64,000 bases of DNA from Nitzschia sp. DOCU1 (lineage: Eukaryota > Bacillariophyta > Bacillariophyceae > Bacillariales > Bacillariaceae). Position numbers and translations under genes: made by a program. The DNA lies in the NCBI GenBank assembly GCA_951394045.1, contig OX595991.1, positions 2,356,001 through 2,420,000 on the forward strand, written 5' to 3'. The notes beneath the pieces are model-generated. The model did not search any database. It saw only the letters and a program-made list of their open reading frames with translations, and was not told where the DNA came from. Shown piece after piece: positions 52,930 to 62,545 of this stretch (position 1 is its first letter; each line of letters opens with the position of its first letter).

Positions 52930-55900
52930 CTAGTTTTCGGAAGGAGATGAGTCTCCTACAAGGTCATCCTCAAATTCCTTGCTCGTTCTTTTCTCGAACT
53001 TGTCCTCGACTCGCTTGATGACTTTCTCTGCAGCAACACCGCAGACTACACCAAGAATGATTCCGAAAACTGGTCCAGTTGCCACCGTCAAGGCAACAAC
53101 ACTGCCACCAGCAATTGCGGCGCCGGCAAAGCGAGCTTTGTTTTTATAGATATATATTGCAGTTCCACTTGTTGCCCCAACGGCGAAGTCGAGAGGGTCG
53201 AGCTTCACTTCGTCTTCCTCATCGTAAACGTTACCACATCCTTTACCTCGGGTATGGGCACCCGTCCTGGCCGCTTCCTGAGCCCCGTAGATTACTCCAC
53301 GAACCACATCACCTGCCTTATAGGAACCGTTGGGGTCGTTACGGGCTGCCTTACCGTTGTCGAGTGCCGCGGTAACACCATCAAACAAAGCCATACCTGC
53401 AAGTCCCAGAAACTCTCCAAAGGGGGCAAATCTGCCTCCGACGGTTAGAGCAGAGACTATGCCACTTTGCTCCATGACATTGACTCCGAAAACTCGGAAA
53501 TTGGCCAGGAGGCCGGGGGCGCGACTCAAAACATGCATAACAAAATGGGAAATGAGATCATTGGAAGTCGAACTCTCGTCGCCAGAAAAGGCCTCGATTC
53601 CCACTAACGTCTCTTGGGTAGCAAAGATCATGCCTTTCCAACTTAGGCGTAACTTGAATGGGGCAATGTACATAAAAGGCAAAGAGAACGGGGTCGACGA
53701 CCGTTCTTTGGTTTTCTCGGAAGTAGAATCGCCTTGTCTGACAAAACCCAGCTTCTCGTACCAAACATCGGCTGTGTGCTCGGGACTCGCTTGGAGACTA
53801 TCTACACTCATTTCCAACCCGTGTATTTCCTGCGGAAGATCGGGATCAAATACCGCCCGAATGCGGGCATTCTTAACGTTGAGCATGGTCGTTTCCAAGG
53901 AGACAAAAAATGCATTTACCACATCGGCATGGGCAAGCCTGGCTGGCTCCACAAATATTTCGGCTCCGCGCTGACTTAGAAAAGGCTCCTTTTCATTTGG
54001 TTTGCGCCAGATTAGCTCTTGAGTGAAAATCTTGATTGGAAAAGGGAGATATGCATGTTCCGCTTCCTCGTCACTAGTTTCTGTGTACTTGAACGGCACA
54101 GAATCCAAATCCCACATTCGACGTTTCGTTTCATCGACAAAGTGAAATACAGCATCATGGTCGTCCCGGAAATTGTATTCTTTCGTCACGTGCTCGAAAA
54201 GTGAGAAAGTAATTTGGATGTCACGCAGGAGTTTGCCAGCTTCTACTCGGTCTTGGGCAACCTTGCAATCCAAAAGATAGTTGACAGCTTCACTTCCACG
54301 AAAGGTGTTCGGATACTTTCGCAGCCTGAATCTGTTCTTGCTGAGCGGTATAGACAAAAACATTTCAGCCACCGACTTGAGGGTTACGACTCTTGAGAAC
54401 AGCTCCGAGTTGATTCGCGCTCGGGCGATCTCATGTGCCACCGGCGTCAGTTCTAGTACTGGGCTAGTCGTTCTTAGCCCGGTAAGATCTCCAATTCCTT
54501 GCATGCCGCTCGTAACTCCCCAGTTGAGGCCTTCGTTTAACTTCTGTGTGGTATCACGCACGCGTTGCCTTGCATCGTCAACAAAGCTCCCGATCCGAAG
54601 CCCGATTTCAGTCAGCGGGTCTAGACTCTCACCATCCTTGCTCGACGTAACCTCCGACAGCATCTGCACGTCCACAGAATTCCACTTTGTCGTTAGGATG
54701 CCGTTCTCGAACCTCACAACTGTGTACATGATTGGTTGCAGCAACTTGAAACGTTGGGGATGGTACAGTTCGGATACAGAATCAATGTTCAAAAGTATGA
54801 CACCGTTTTTGACGCTTGAACGGATTCCGGTGGCGGTGGCTCGTACTGGCATACTTCCTGGCGCCCCTCCAGATAAACTCAGACCTTCAGCTGCCAAGTT
54901 GATGACCTTGAAGTTCAACCTCCCCAAGATTGATACTTTGGACAATGTTGCGGAAGCGCCCATTGGCCCAACCACTGTAACAAACGGCACAGGTATCCGG
55001 AAGACAGCAGCATGTCGTCGACTAGTTGGTAGTCTGGGGCGTGACCTTGCATTCGATAGGATCTTTTTTTTGACTCGCTGCACCAACAACCAAACGAGGC
55101 TTATCACTGCCACTGTTGAAGTCCCTACCCAAATTGTCGAATCATTTGAAAGAGTGACGCCAGATTTCGCCAGCAGGCTCAAGGCGGCGAGCGACGCCAA
55201 AATAAACAACAACAGCAAACGAACAATCTGCTTTGGGTCCTCTGAAGTCCGGGCGGGATGCAAGCCCCGTGACCCCCTGTGGTGTGAGCTTTCCTTCTCT
55301 GTTTCTGGTTCTATTTCTCCTCGACCCCGAAACAGCGATATCGTTGTAGCCAAAAATGGAATAGTCGCCTTGGACAAGTGCAACACAATGCCTTCATTGC
55401 TGTTATTAGCATTGGCGTTCTCGCGCGATCGTCGTTCTCGTCCAATGAACTCAAAGCCACTTTCCGCGGGGATGAACCTTTTTCCAGACACTTTTCGAAT
55501 GGTGGCTGCGTAAGACAATGACTCCAAAATAGGAACTTCCACATGGTCGTCGAACGCTTGTAATGACAAGCAATCCAACGTCGTATTAAAGTTCAGGGAC
55601 TGTTCCACAGACGTATTGTGGGGACCAGATTCCGCATAGTTTCCTTCCGCTTGAAAGTCCAGTGCTTTCAAAGAAGCATACAAGCTGGAAGTATGGTCCT
55701 TCCTTGGTAGATTTAATCGGAATCGTACATCCCGGATTCGAACGCTCAAGGTATCGAAAAAGTCCGTGATTGTTTGCCGAAACTGTTCCGAAGTTTTGAT
55801 TCTGTGGAATGTATCTTGCCATAGCTCCTTGAAGAAGGAGGGCTTACTGGCATCTTCTTCTTTGATGGGTTCTAAAGTTTCAAACTCAAAGTGTGCTTCG

Positions 55901-56193
55901 AGGTGGACTCCAGTGGCCACCAACAAACTCTTTTCCACAATGCGACGCGATGACGACCAGGACCAGGAAATGGAAAATTCTTCCAGAGTTCCTTTCAATA
56001 CGAGAAATGTCGCCACTCCATCTGCTCGACGAGAGACCTGAATGCGTCGTTGCTTTAATTTCGCTTTTTGCAGGACCAGGCGTTTATCTTCCGAGGAAAG
56101 TAGATTTGTTTCGATTTCCCGCGGATCCACTTCCAAAACGGATGCCAGTGCCTTGGCAAGGATCGACGACAAAATCGACTTGACGCCAATCAT
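52930..56193 (-). CDS. chorein-like/DEP-domain membrane protein, copy 1
   Basis: Single exon, 1087 aa. No named family is recognised. The first ~110 residues (ILAKALASVLEVDPREIETN, then KLKQRRI) resemble the start of VPS13/chorein lipid-transfer proteins; a beta-rich part follows. Two transmembrane helices lie near 323-343 and 352-372 (LLLLFILASLAALSLLA; VAVISLVWLLVQRV). The middle (about 385-540) is beta-rich. A DEP domain covers about 608-690 (YPNTFRGSEAVNYLLDCKVA, LFEHVTKEYNFRDD). The C-terminal 90 residues have a glycine-zipper hydrophobic stretch (AGAAIAGGSVVALTVATGPV) and a charged tail. DEP domains bind membranes or G-protein partners. I infer an intracellular membrane protein at a contact site or in lipid traffic. 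The gene is tandem to a near-identical copy. Confidence 0.82.
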   Translation of the reverse strand: MIGVKSILSSILAKALASVLEVDPREIETNLLSSEDKRLVLQKAKLKQRRIQVSRRADGVATFLVLKGTLEEFSISWSWSSSRRIVEKSLLVATGVHLEAHFEFETLEPIKEEDASKPSFFKELWQDTFHRIKTSEQFRQTITDFFDTLSVRIRDVRFRLNLPRKDHTSSLYASLKALDFQAEGNYAESGPHNTSVEQSLNFNTTLDCLSLQAFDDHVEVPILESLSYAATIRKVSGKRFIPAESGFEFIGRERRSRENANANNSNEGIVLHLSKATIPFLATTISLFRGRGEIEPETEKESSHHRGSRGLHPARTSEDPKQIVRLLLLFILASLAALSLLAKSGVTLSNDSTIWVGTSTVAVISLVWLLVQRVKKKILSNARSRPRLPTSRRHAAVFRIPVPFVTVVGPMGASATLSKVSILGRLNFKVINLAAEGLSLSGGAPGSMPVRATATGIRSSVKNGVILLNIDSVSELYHPQRFKLLQPIMYTVVRFENGILTTKWNSVDVQMLSEVTSSKDGESLDPLTEIGLRIGSFVDDARQRVRDTTQKLNEGLNWGVTSGMQGIGDLTGLRTTSPVLELTPVAHEIARARINSELFSRVVTLKSVAEMFLSIPLSKNRFRLRKYPNTFRGSEAVNYLLDCKVAQDRVEAGKLLRDIQITFSLFEHVTKEYNFRDDHDAVFHFVDETKRRMWDLDSVPFKYTETSDEEAEHAYLPFPIKIFTQELIWRKPNEKEPFLSQRGAEIFVEPARLAHADVVNAFFVSLETTMLNVKNARIRAVFDPDLPQEIHGLEMSVDSLQASPEHTADVWYEKLGFVRQGDSTSEKTKERSSTPFSLPFMYIAPFKLRLSWKGMIFATQETLVGIEAFSGDESSTSNDLISHFVMHVLSRAPGLLANFRVFGVNVMEQSGIVSALTVGGRFAPFGEFLGLAGMALFDGVTAALDNGKAARNDPNGSYKAGDVVRGVIYGAQEAARTGAHTRGKGCGNVYDEEDEVKLDPLDFAVGATSGTAIYIYKNKARFAGAAIAGGSVVALTVATGPVFGIILGVVCGVAAEKVIKRVEDKFEKRTSKEFEDDLVGDSSPSEN

Positions 56194-56502
56194 TCTTTCT
56201 GCAGCAGAGATATGGGTGACTAGTTGTTAGCACATTGGACCATTTCTTGTTTCATCTATCGGATCTATGACTATCATTTATATGACGACAGAGCGACCGG
56301 GACCTTTCCTTGTGTGCGAACGCAAAAAAGAGATCGCAGAAATCAATTGAAGAAACCCAACAAATTCGTGACGGAAGAAGGCACTTGTGACGTAGTCGAG
56401 CAAGCCGACTTTCGCGCGAAGGCAGGACACGAGACTGCCGCTGTGGGGACCGGCCGGCTCAGAAGGACTTCCAAGACTGAATAGTTTCTACGCCCTTGAG
56501 TA
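56194..56502. promoter_or_regulatory. promoter of chorein/DEP copy 1
   Basis: About 300 bp, homologous to the region before copy 2. It keeps TGACGTA (56388-56394, CRE-like) and TTTCGCGCGAA (56410-56420, E2F-like palindrome). Confidence 0.5.
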
Positions 56503-59500
56503 TTAGTTCTCGGAAGGAGATGAGTCTCCTACAAGGTCATCCTCAAATTCCTTGCTCGTTCTTTTCTCGAACTTGTCCTCGACTCGCTTGATGACTTTCT
56601 CTGCGGCAACACCACAGGCTACGCCAAGAATGATTCCGTAAACTGGTCCAGTTGCCACCGTCAAGGCAACAACACTGCCACCAGCAATTGCGGCGCCGGC
56701 AAAGCGAGCCTTGTTTTTATAGATATATTTTGCAGTTCCACTTGATGCCCCAATAGCAAAGTCGAGAGGGTCGAGCGTCACTTCGTCTTCCTCATCGTAA
56801 AGGTTACCACTTCCTTTACCTCGGGTATGGGCGCCCGTCCTGGCCGCTTCCTGAGCCCCGTAGATTAGTCCACGAACCATATCACCTGGCTTGTAGGTAC
56901 CGTTGGGGTCGTTGCGAGCTGCTTTGCCGTTGTCGAGTGCCGCGGTAACACCATCAAACAAAGCCATACCTGCAAGTCCCAGAAACTCTCCAAAGGGGGC
57001 AAATCTGCCTCCGACGGTTAGAGCAGTTACTGTGCCACTTTTCTCCATGACATTGACTCCGAGAATTCGGAAATTGGCCAGGAGACCGGGGGCGCGACTC
57101 AAAACATGCATGACAAAATGGGAAATGAGATCATTGGAAGTCGAAGTTTCGTCGCCAGAAAAAGCCTCGATTCCCACGGACGTCTCTTTGGTGGAAATGA
57201 TGATGCCTTTCCAACTCAGATGTAACTTGAATGGGGCAATGTACATGAAAGGCAGAGAGAACGGGGTGAACGGGGTCGAGGACCGTTCTTTCGGTCTCTC
57301 CGACGCAGAATCGCCTTGTCTGACAAAACCCAGCTTCTCGTACCAATCATCGGTTGTCTGCTCGGGACTCGCTTGGAGACTATCTACACTCATTTCCAAC
57401 CCGTGTATTTCATGCGGAAGATCGGGATCAAACACCGCACGAATGCGGGCATTCTCAACGTTGAGCATGCTCGTTTCCAAGGAGACAAAAAATGCATTTA
57501 CCACATCGGCATGGGCGAGCTTGGCTGGCTCCACAAATATCTCGGCTCCACGATGACTTAGAAAAGGCTCCTTTTCATTTGGTTTGCGCCAGATTACCTC
57601 TTCCGTGAAAATCTTGATTGGAAAAGGCAGAAATGCATGTTCCGCTTCCTCGTCACTAATTTCTGTGTACTTGAACGGCACAGCATCCAAATCCCACATT
57701 CGACGTTTCGTTTCGTCGACAAAGCGAAATACAGCATCAGGGTCGTCCCGGAAATTGTATTCTTTCGTCACGTGTTCGAAAAGTGAAAAAGTAATTTGGA
57801 TGTCACGCAGGAGTTTGCCAGCTTCTACTCGGTTTTGGGCAACCTTGCAATCCAAAAGATAGTTGACAGCTTCATTTCCCCGAAAGGTGTTCGGATACTT
57901 TCGCAGCCTGAATCTGTTCTTGCTGAGCGGTATAGACAAAAGCATTTCAGCCACCGCCTTGAGGGTTACAACTCTTGAGAAAAGCTCCGAGTTGATTCGT
58001 GCTCGGGCGATCTCATGTGCTGCCGGTGTCGGTTCTAATACTGGGCTGGCCGTCCTTAGCCCGGTAAGATCTCCAATTCCTTGCATGCCGCTCGTAACTC
58101 CCCAATTGAGGCCTTCGTTTAACTTCTGTGTCGTATCACGCACGCGTTGCCTTGCATCGCCAACGAAGCTCCCAATCCGAAGCCCGATTTCAGTTAGTGG
58201 ATCTAGATTCTCATCATCCTTGCTCGGCGTAACCTCCGACAGCATCTGCACGTCCACTGTCTTCCACTTTGTCGTTAGGACGCCTTTCTCAAACCTCACA
58301 ACTGTGTACATGATTGGTTGCAACAACTTGAAACGTTGGGGATGGTACAGTTCGGATATAGAATCAATGTTCAAAAGAATTACACCGTTTTTGACGCTTG
58401 AACGGATTCCGGTGGCAGTGGCTCGTACTGGCACGCTTTCTGGCGCCCCTCCAGATAAACTCAGACCCTCAGCTGCCATGTTGATGACCGTGAAATTCAA
58501 CCTCCCCAAGATTGATACTTTGGACAATGTTGCGGAAGCGCCCATTGGCCCAACCACTGTAACAAACGGCACAGGTATCCGGAAGACAGCAGCATGTCGT
58601 CGACTGGTTGGTAGTCTGGGGCGTGACCTTGCATTCGACAAGATCTTTTCTTTGAATCGCTGCACCAACAACCAAACGAGGCTTATCAATGCCGCTGTTG
58701 AAGTCCCTACCCAAATTGTCGAATCATTTGAAAGAGTGACGCCAGATTTCGCCAGCACGCTAAAGGCGGCGAGCGACGCCAAAATGAACAACAACACAAA
58801 ACGAACCATGTGCTTCTTTTCCTCTGAAGTCCGGACGGGATGCAAGCCCCGTGACCCCCTGTGATGCGAGCTTTCCTTATCTGTTTCTGGTTCTATTTCT
58901 CCTTGACCCCGAAACAACGATATCGTTGTAGCTAAAACTGGAACCGTCGCCTTGGACAAATGCAACACGATGCCTTCATTGCTATTGTTAGCATTGGCGT
59001 TCTCGCGCGATTGTCGTTCTCGTCCAATGAACTCAAAGCCACTTTCCGCGGGGATGAACCGTTTTCCAGACACTTTTCGAATGGTGGCTGCGTAAGACAA
59101 TGACTCCAAAATAGGAACTTCCACATGGTCGTCGAACGCTTGTAATGATAAGCAATCCAACCTCGTATTAAAGTTCAGGGACTGTTCCACAGACATATTG
59201 TGGGGACCAGATTCCGCATAGTTTCCTTCCGCTTGAAAGTCCAGTGCTTTCAAAGAAGCATACAAGCTGGAAGTATGGTCCTTCCTTGGTAGATTTAATC
59301 GGAATCGTACATCCCGGATTCGAACGCTCAAGGTATCGAAAAAGTCCGTGATTGCTTGCCGAAACTGTTCCGAAGTTTTGATTCTGTGGAATGTATCCTG
59401 CCATAGCTCCTTGAAGAAGGAGGGCTTATTGGTAACTTCTTCTTTGATGGGTTCTAAAGTTTCAAACTCAAAGTGTGCTTCGAGGTGGACTCCAGTGGCC

Positions 59501-59775
59501 ACCAACAAACTCTTTTCCACAATGCGAAGCGATGACGACCAGGACCAGGAAATGGAAAATTCTTCCAGAGTTCCTTTCAAGACAAGAAATGTCGCCACTC
59601 CATCTGCTCGACGAGAGACCCGAATGCGTCGTTGCTTTAATTTCGCTTTTTGCAGGACCAGGCGTTTATCTTCCGAGGAAAGTAGATTTGTTTCGATTTC
59701 CCGCGGATCCACTTCCAAAACGGATGTCAGCGCCTTGGCAAGGATGGACGACAAAATCGACTTGACGCCAATCAT
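56503..59775 (-). CDS. chorein-like/DEP-domain membrane protein, copy 2
   Basis: Tandem paralogue of the gene at 52930-56193, single exon, 1090 aa, very similar along the whole length. The domain order is the same: chorein-like N-terminus, two transmembrane helices, beta-rich middle, DEP domain and C-terminal glycine zipper. It is three residues longer because of a 9-bp tandem duplication near 57267 (STPFTPFSLP against STPFSLP). Differences are mostly conservative and spread along the chain (for example GSMPVRA to ESVPVRA, SSKDGESL to PSKDDENL), and no stop or frameshift is present, so both copies look functional and selected. Its upstream sequence is also duplicated, with one base lost from the E2F-like palindrome (TTTCGCGCGAC at 59994). 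Confidence 0.82.
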   Translation of the reverse strand: MIGVKSILSSILAKALTSVLEVDPREIETNLLSSEDKRLVLQKAKLKQRRIRVSRRADGVATFLVLKGTLEEFSISWSWSSSLRIVEKSLLVATGVHLEAHFEFETLEPIKEEVTNKPSFFKELWQDTFHRIKTSEQFRQAITDFFDTLSVRIRDVRFRLNLPRKDHTSSLYASLKALDFQAEGNYAESGPHNMSVEQSLNFNTRLDCLSLQAFDDHVEVPILESLSYAATIRKVSGKRFIPAESGFEFIGRERQSRENANANNSNEGIVLHLSKATVPVLATTISLFRGQGEIEPETDKESSHHRGSRGLHPVRTSEEKKHMVRFVLLFILASLAAFSVLAKSGVTLSNDSTIWVGTSTAALISLVWLLVQRFKEKILSNARSRPRLPTSRRHAAVFRIPVPFVTVVGPMGASATLSKVSILGRLNFTVINMAAEGLSLSGGAPESVPVRATATGIRSSVKNGVILLNIDSISELYHPQRFKLLQPIMYTVVRFEKGVLTTKWKTVDVQMLSEVTPSKDDENLDPLTEIGLRIGSFVGDARQRVRDTTQKLNEGLNWGVTSGMQGIGDLTGLRTASPVLEPTPAAHEIARARINSELFSRVVTLKAVAEMLLSIPLSKNRFRLRKYPNTFRGNEAVNYLLDCKVAQNRVEAGKLLRDIQITFSLFEHVTKEYNFRDDPDAVFRFVDETKRRMWDLDAVPFKYTEISDEEAEHAFLPFPIKIFTEEVIWRKPNEKEPFLSHRGAEIFVEPAKLAHADVVNAFFVSLETSMLNVENARIRAVFDPDLPHEIHGLEMSVDSLQASPEQTTDDWYEKLGFVRQGDSASERPKERSSTPFTPFSLPFMYIAPFKLHLSWKGIIISTKETSVGIEAFSGDETSTSNDLISHFVMHVLSRAPGLLANFRILGVNVMEKSGTVTALTVGGRFAPFGEFLGLAGMALFDGVTAALDNGKAARNDPNGTYKPGDMVRGLIYGAQEAARTGAHTRGKGSGNLYDEEDEVTLDPLDFAIGASSGTAKYIYKNKARFAGAAIAGGSVVALTVATGPVYGIILGVACGVAAEKVIKRVEDKFEKRTSKEFEDDLVGDSSPSEN

Positions 59776-60334
59776 TCTTTCTGGAGCAGAGATATGGGTG
59801 ACTAGTTGTTAGCACATTGGACCATTTCTTGTTTCATTTAGATAGGATCTATGACTATCACTTGTATGACGACAGAGCGACCGGGACCTTGCCTTGTGTG
59901 CGAACGCAAAAAAGAGATCGCAGAAATCAATTGAAGAAACCCAACAAATTCGTGACGGAAGAAGGCACTTGTGACGTAGTCGAGCAAGCCGACTTTCGCG
60001 CGACGGCAATGGGAACCGGCCGGCTAGCAAAATAGCATTACATAGGACGAAGCACATACATGTCTCCAAGTGAAAATTGGCGGGTATTCAGTTTGGAGGA
60101 TGAACGCCCGCGCGCGGACGTTTCATTTCACTCCAGACGACTGCCTCGCACGCGCGCACCGCCTCGGTTCGTCTCTCCCACAACAAAACTACATTCCGAT
60201 CGTGGTGAAGAGCATGGAACAATACACATAGTCATGCCTTTCTCAACGAGTCAAAGTAGTTGTCGGTCGAGTTGCATTAGAGGCAGGCAGCGAGGCGAAA
60301 GGTGGAAAGGTAGTGCTGACGTGTGGATCTTGAT
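59776..60334. promoter_or_regulatory. divergent spacer between copy 2 and the senescence-domain gene
   Basis: The left ~250 bp repeat the copy-1 promoter, with TGACGTA at 59972-59978 and TTTCGCGCGA at 59994-60003. The rest, up to 60334, is the promoter and 5' UTR of the senescence-domain gene. No other gene is seen. Confidence 0.5.
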
Positions 60335-62398
60335 ATGCAAAGAGAAGAGACGGTGACTATGCAATCGGATTCACTTTTCCTTGGCCAAGATGGTACACAA
60401 GAACAACAACAGCGACCGCTCACTTTGAGCGTCAACAGCAGCCATCCCGCCATTGCAATCACCCACTATCCAGCCGGCATGACACCGTCACCACAAAATC
60501 CCGGCGAGTCATGTTTCTGCCGATTAGACTTGTTTCGTCGATGCGTCGTTGGTGATGCTGCAGAATTACAACACGGGACTAATTTGATCCAAACTCCCTC
60601 AGGCACTGGGGCCGTGGCGATGACTCCTCTACATTATTCGGGAGATGATGATGACGACGACGACGACGACGATGAACATGATGTGCCCGCCACACCCACA
60701 GCAAAGTCTCTTTTCATGTCTCCAGCAGCTGTTGCAACGAACAGTCAGAGATCAGCTACTCCAGCAGCGGCGGCGCTCCGAGCCCTCCATAAAAGTCAAG
60801 AGGAACGGTGGGAGGAACTGGAGGATGACTTATTAATACGGCTGAATGGACGTCTCGATCATTTGCACCTCTTTCGTCAACTGCACAATGACGGAATTCA
60901 AAATGCCTTTTTGTTACAGAGTATTGCCTATTTGAGCACCACCCGGCGAAAATCAACCGAGGAAGCCACTTACTATGAACACATTTCGGCAGTGGCGGCA
61001 TTCCTAGGAGTGGGTCGAGCCAAGCGAGAACAAAAATTAGCAGTGGTGGGGACACTCATGGCATGTTTATCACCACCCGAAGCATCGTGGCAAGTTCGGG
61101 ATGTTGTAGTTGAGGGAACTCTGGATTTCATCATTTGCCGGTCGAATCAAGACTGGGAGTTTATGGATCATTCGGAAACCATGCTGATATGGGAACTTAG
61201 GGCAATGGCTTTGAGGTTGCTGGACCGGGAACAGGAGCGGGTGGATCGAGTAGCAAAGACTGGTAATACGGCTGCGATTGTGATTTCGGCTGGCGCGTTG
61301 CTTGTAGAAGAAGGAATGGCACGTTCTGGAAGTGCTATTTCGAGTAAGATTGAGCATGCCGGAAGCAAAGTCAAGGAACATTTACAACCAAATGAGTATC
61401 CTTTGATAATGGACCGCGATGCAGTAGTTGCCCTGGCATTTTCCGATGCGGCCAAGCGAGCCTCCTTGGGAGCGAAAGAAGGCACCAAGATGGCAATGGA
61501 TGGGCTTCGCGATGTGTCCTCACGAGGGTTCCAAATGATGGCCAGCACGTTTGAGGATGGAAAGATTGCTGAGAGCATTCCACCTGAAGGGCGAGAAGCC
61601 CTCAAAGCTGCTGGCAAAGTCGGCCTGGCTACAATCGGCGCCGCTGCAATTGTTGGTGATGCTCTCCTCGAAACAAGCCGTGCAGTCATGGAAAAGACTG
61701 CCGTTGTCACTGCCGATATAGTCCATCACAAGTACGGTGCAGCAGCCGGGCGGGTCGCCAACGATGCAGGTGAAACCGCTGCCAACATCTTTAGGACACT
61801 TGGAAATGTAAATGCAGTTTCAGAAGGAACGGCCATTGCCCGGACAGTTGCACACAATGTCGGGAAGGAACAGGCCAGCCTTGAGGCCGAAAAGGCAAAA
61901 GAGGCCCTCCGGGCTTTGGAAAGTCAGGCCACCAACCTTTTCAGGACCGCCATTGCAAATGGTGGAAACTTTGGCTTTGGACGTCTTGCAGCAGCACCCT
62001 CGCAAACATCGCTCCTACCCACACCGCAGCAGGCTTTGAAGGAGAATGTTCAACCCGCCGCTACGTCTTCTGTTTCTGTCCCAATCGTTCAAGTGGCATT
62101 GCCGCGTGGAAAGATCCCAGAACTTGCTACCTGTAGTTCAATGGACTCTGAATCTGCTTCCAGTTTGACCACAGTGCCGAGATTGACTAGCAGCGACGAG
62201 GAAAGTTCCATGCGAGTGTCCAATCATTCCAAGAGTGTCTCATCGACATCTGCAACGTTTGCGACTCGTCGAAGTGTAGAGTCCAGGGGAATGCACACGC
62301 CCGTCGCTACTCCCTCCCGGCGACGTGTTTCCAATCGGCGCCCCTCAACGTCCAGCCGGCGAGGCTCGGCGAAACGAGTTCCACTCACGCCTGCGTAG
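60335..62398 (+). CDS. senescence/spartin-domain protein
   Basis: Single exon, 687 aa from the ATG at 60335 (a GTG lies upstream in frame; a second ATG is at 60359). The N-terminus is low in complexity and holds a polyAsp run (GATGATGATGACGACGAC codons, 60645-60675). Residues about 145-280 are helical. The C-terminal half (about 300-520) matches the plant senescence / spartin domain: AAIVISAGALLVEEGMARSG, VGLATIGAAAIVGDALLETS, and VHHKYGAAAGRVANDAGETA. These are Ala/Gly-rich amphipathic helices. Family members associate with lipid droplets or endosomal membranes. The Ser-rich tail (RRVSNRRPSTSSRRGS) is basic and a likely phosphorylation region. No transmembrane segment is predicted. I rate the domain call as good. 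Confidence 0.8.
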   Translation: MQREETVTMQSDSLFLGQDGTQEQQQRPLTLSVNSSHPAIAITHYPAGMTPSPQNPGESCFCRLDLFRRCVVGDAAELQHGTNLIQTPSGTGAVAMTPLHYSGDDDDDDDDDDEHDVPATPTAKSLFMSPAAVATNSQRSATPAAAALRALHKSQEERWEELEDDLLIRLNGRLDHLHLFRQLHNDGIQNAFLLQSIAYLSTTRRKSTEEATYYEHISAVAAFLGVGRAKREQKLAVVGTLMACLSPPEASWQVRDVVVEGTLDFIICRSNQDWEFMDHSETMLIWELRAMALRLLDREQERVDRVAKTGNTAAIVISAGALLVEEGMARSGSAISSKIEHAGSKVKEHLQPNEYPLIMDRDAVVALAFSDAAKRASLGAKEGTKMAMDGLRDVSSRGFQMMASTFEDGKIAESIPPEGREALKAAGKVGLATIGAAAIVGDALLETSRAVMEKTAVVTADIVHHKYGAAAGRVANDAGETAANIFRTLGNVNAVSEGTAIARTVAHNVGKEQASLEAEKAKEALRALESQATNLFRTAIANGGNFGFGRLAAAPSQTSLLPTPQQALKENVQPAATSSVSVPIVQVALPRGKIPELATCSSMDSESASSLTTVPRLTSSDEESSMRVSNHSKSVSSTSATFATRRSVESRGMHTPVATPSRRRVSNRRPSTSSRRGSAKRVPLTPA

Positions 62399-62545
62399 TC
62401 GTAGGCAACGAGAGAATATTCCAGTGCTGAGTGATGCGTTTGTAGAATTTGAAATCTTACAATCTAGAATCCCCTTTTGCTGGCTATACGAAGGCATTCG
62501 CCCATCTCTACTATTCTCGTAGCTACTTTCTATCTTCTACTCACA

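Larger units (their letters stand above)
52912..60024. repeat. tandem duplication of a ~3.55-kb gene unit
   Basis: The unit 52912-56461 recurs at about 56484-60024, same orientation, offset about 3582 bp. Homology includes the whole gene, the stop flank (AGTTTCTA...GAGTA) and about 260 bp of upstream sequence, ending at ACCGGCCGGCT in both. Copies are nearly adjacent. Confidence 0.93.

Noticed and set aside
54281..55513. 410-codon open frame on the plus strand, antisense to chorein/DEP copy 1 (and 57863-58864 antisense to copy 2)
   Set aside because: It is an antisense shadow of the real gene: the copy-2 version is shortened by a stop while the sense frame is kept, and the translation has no domain.
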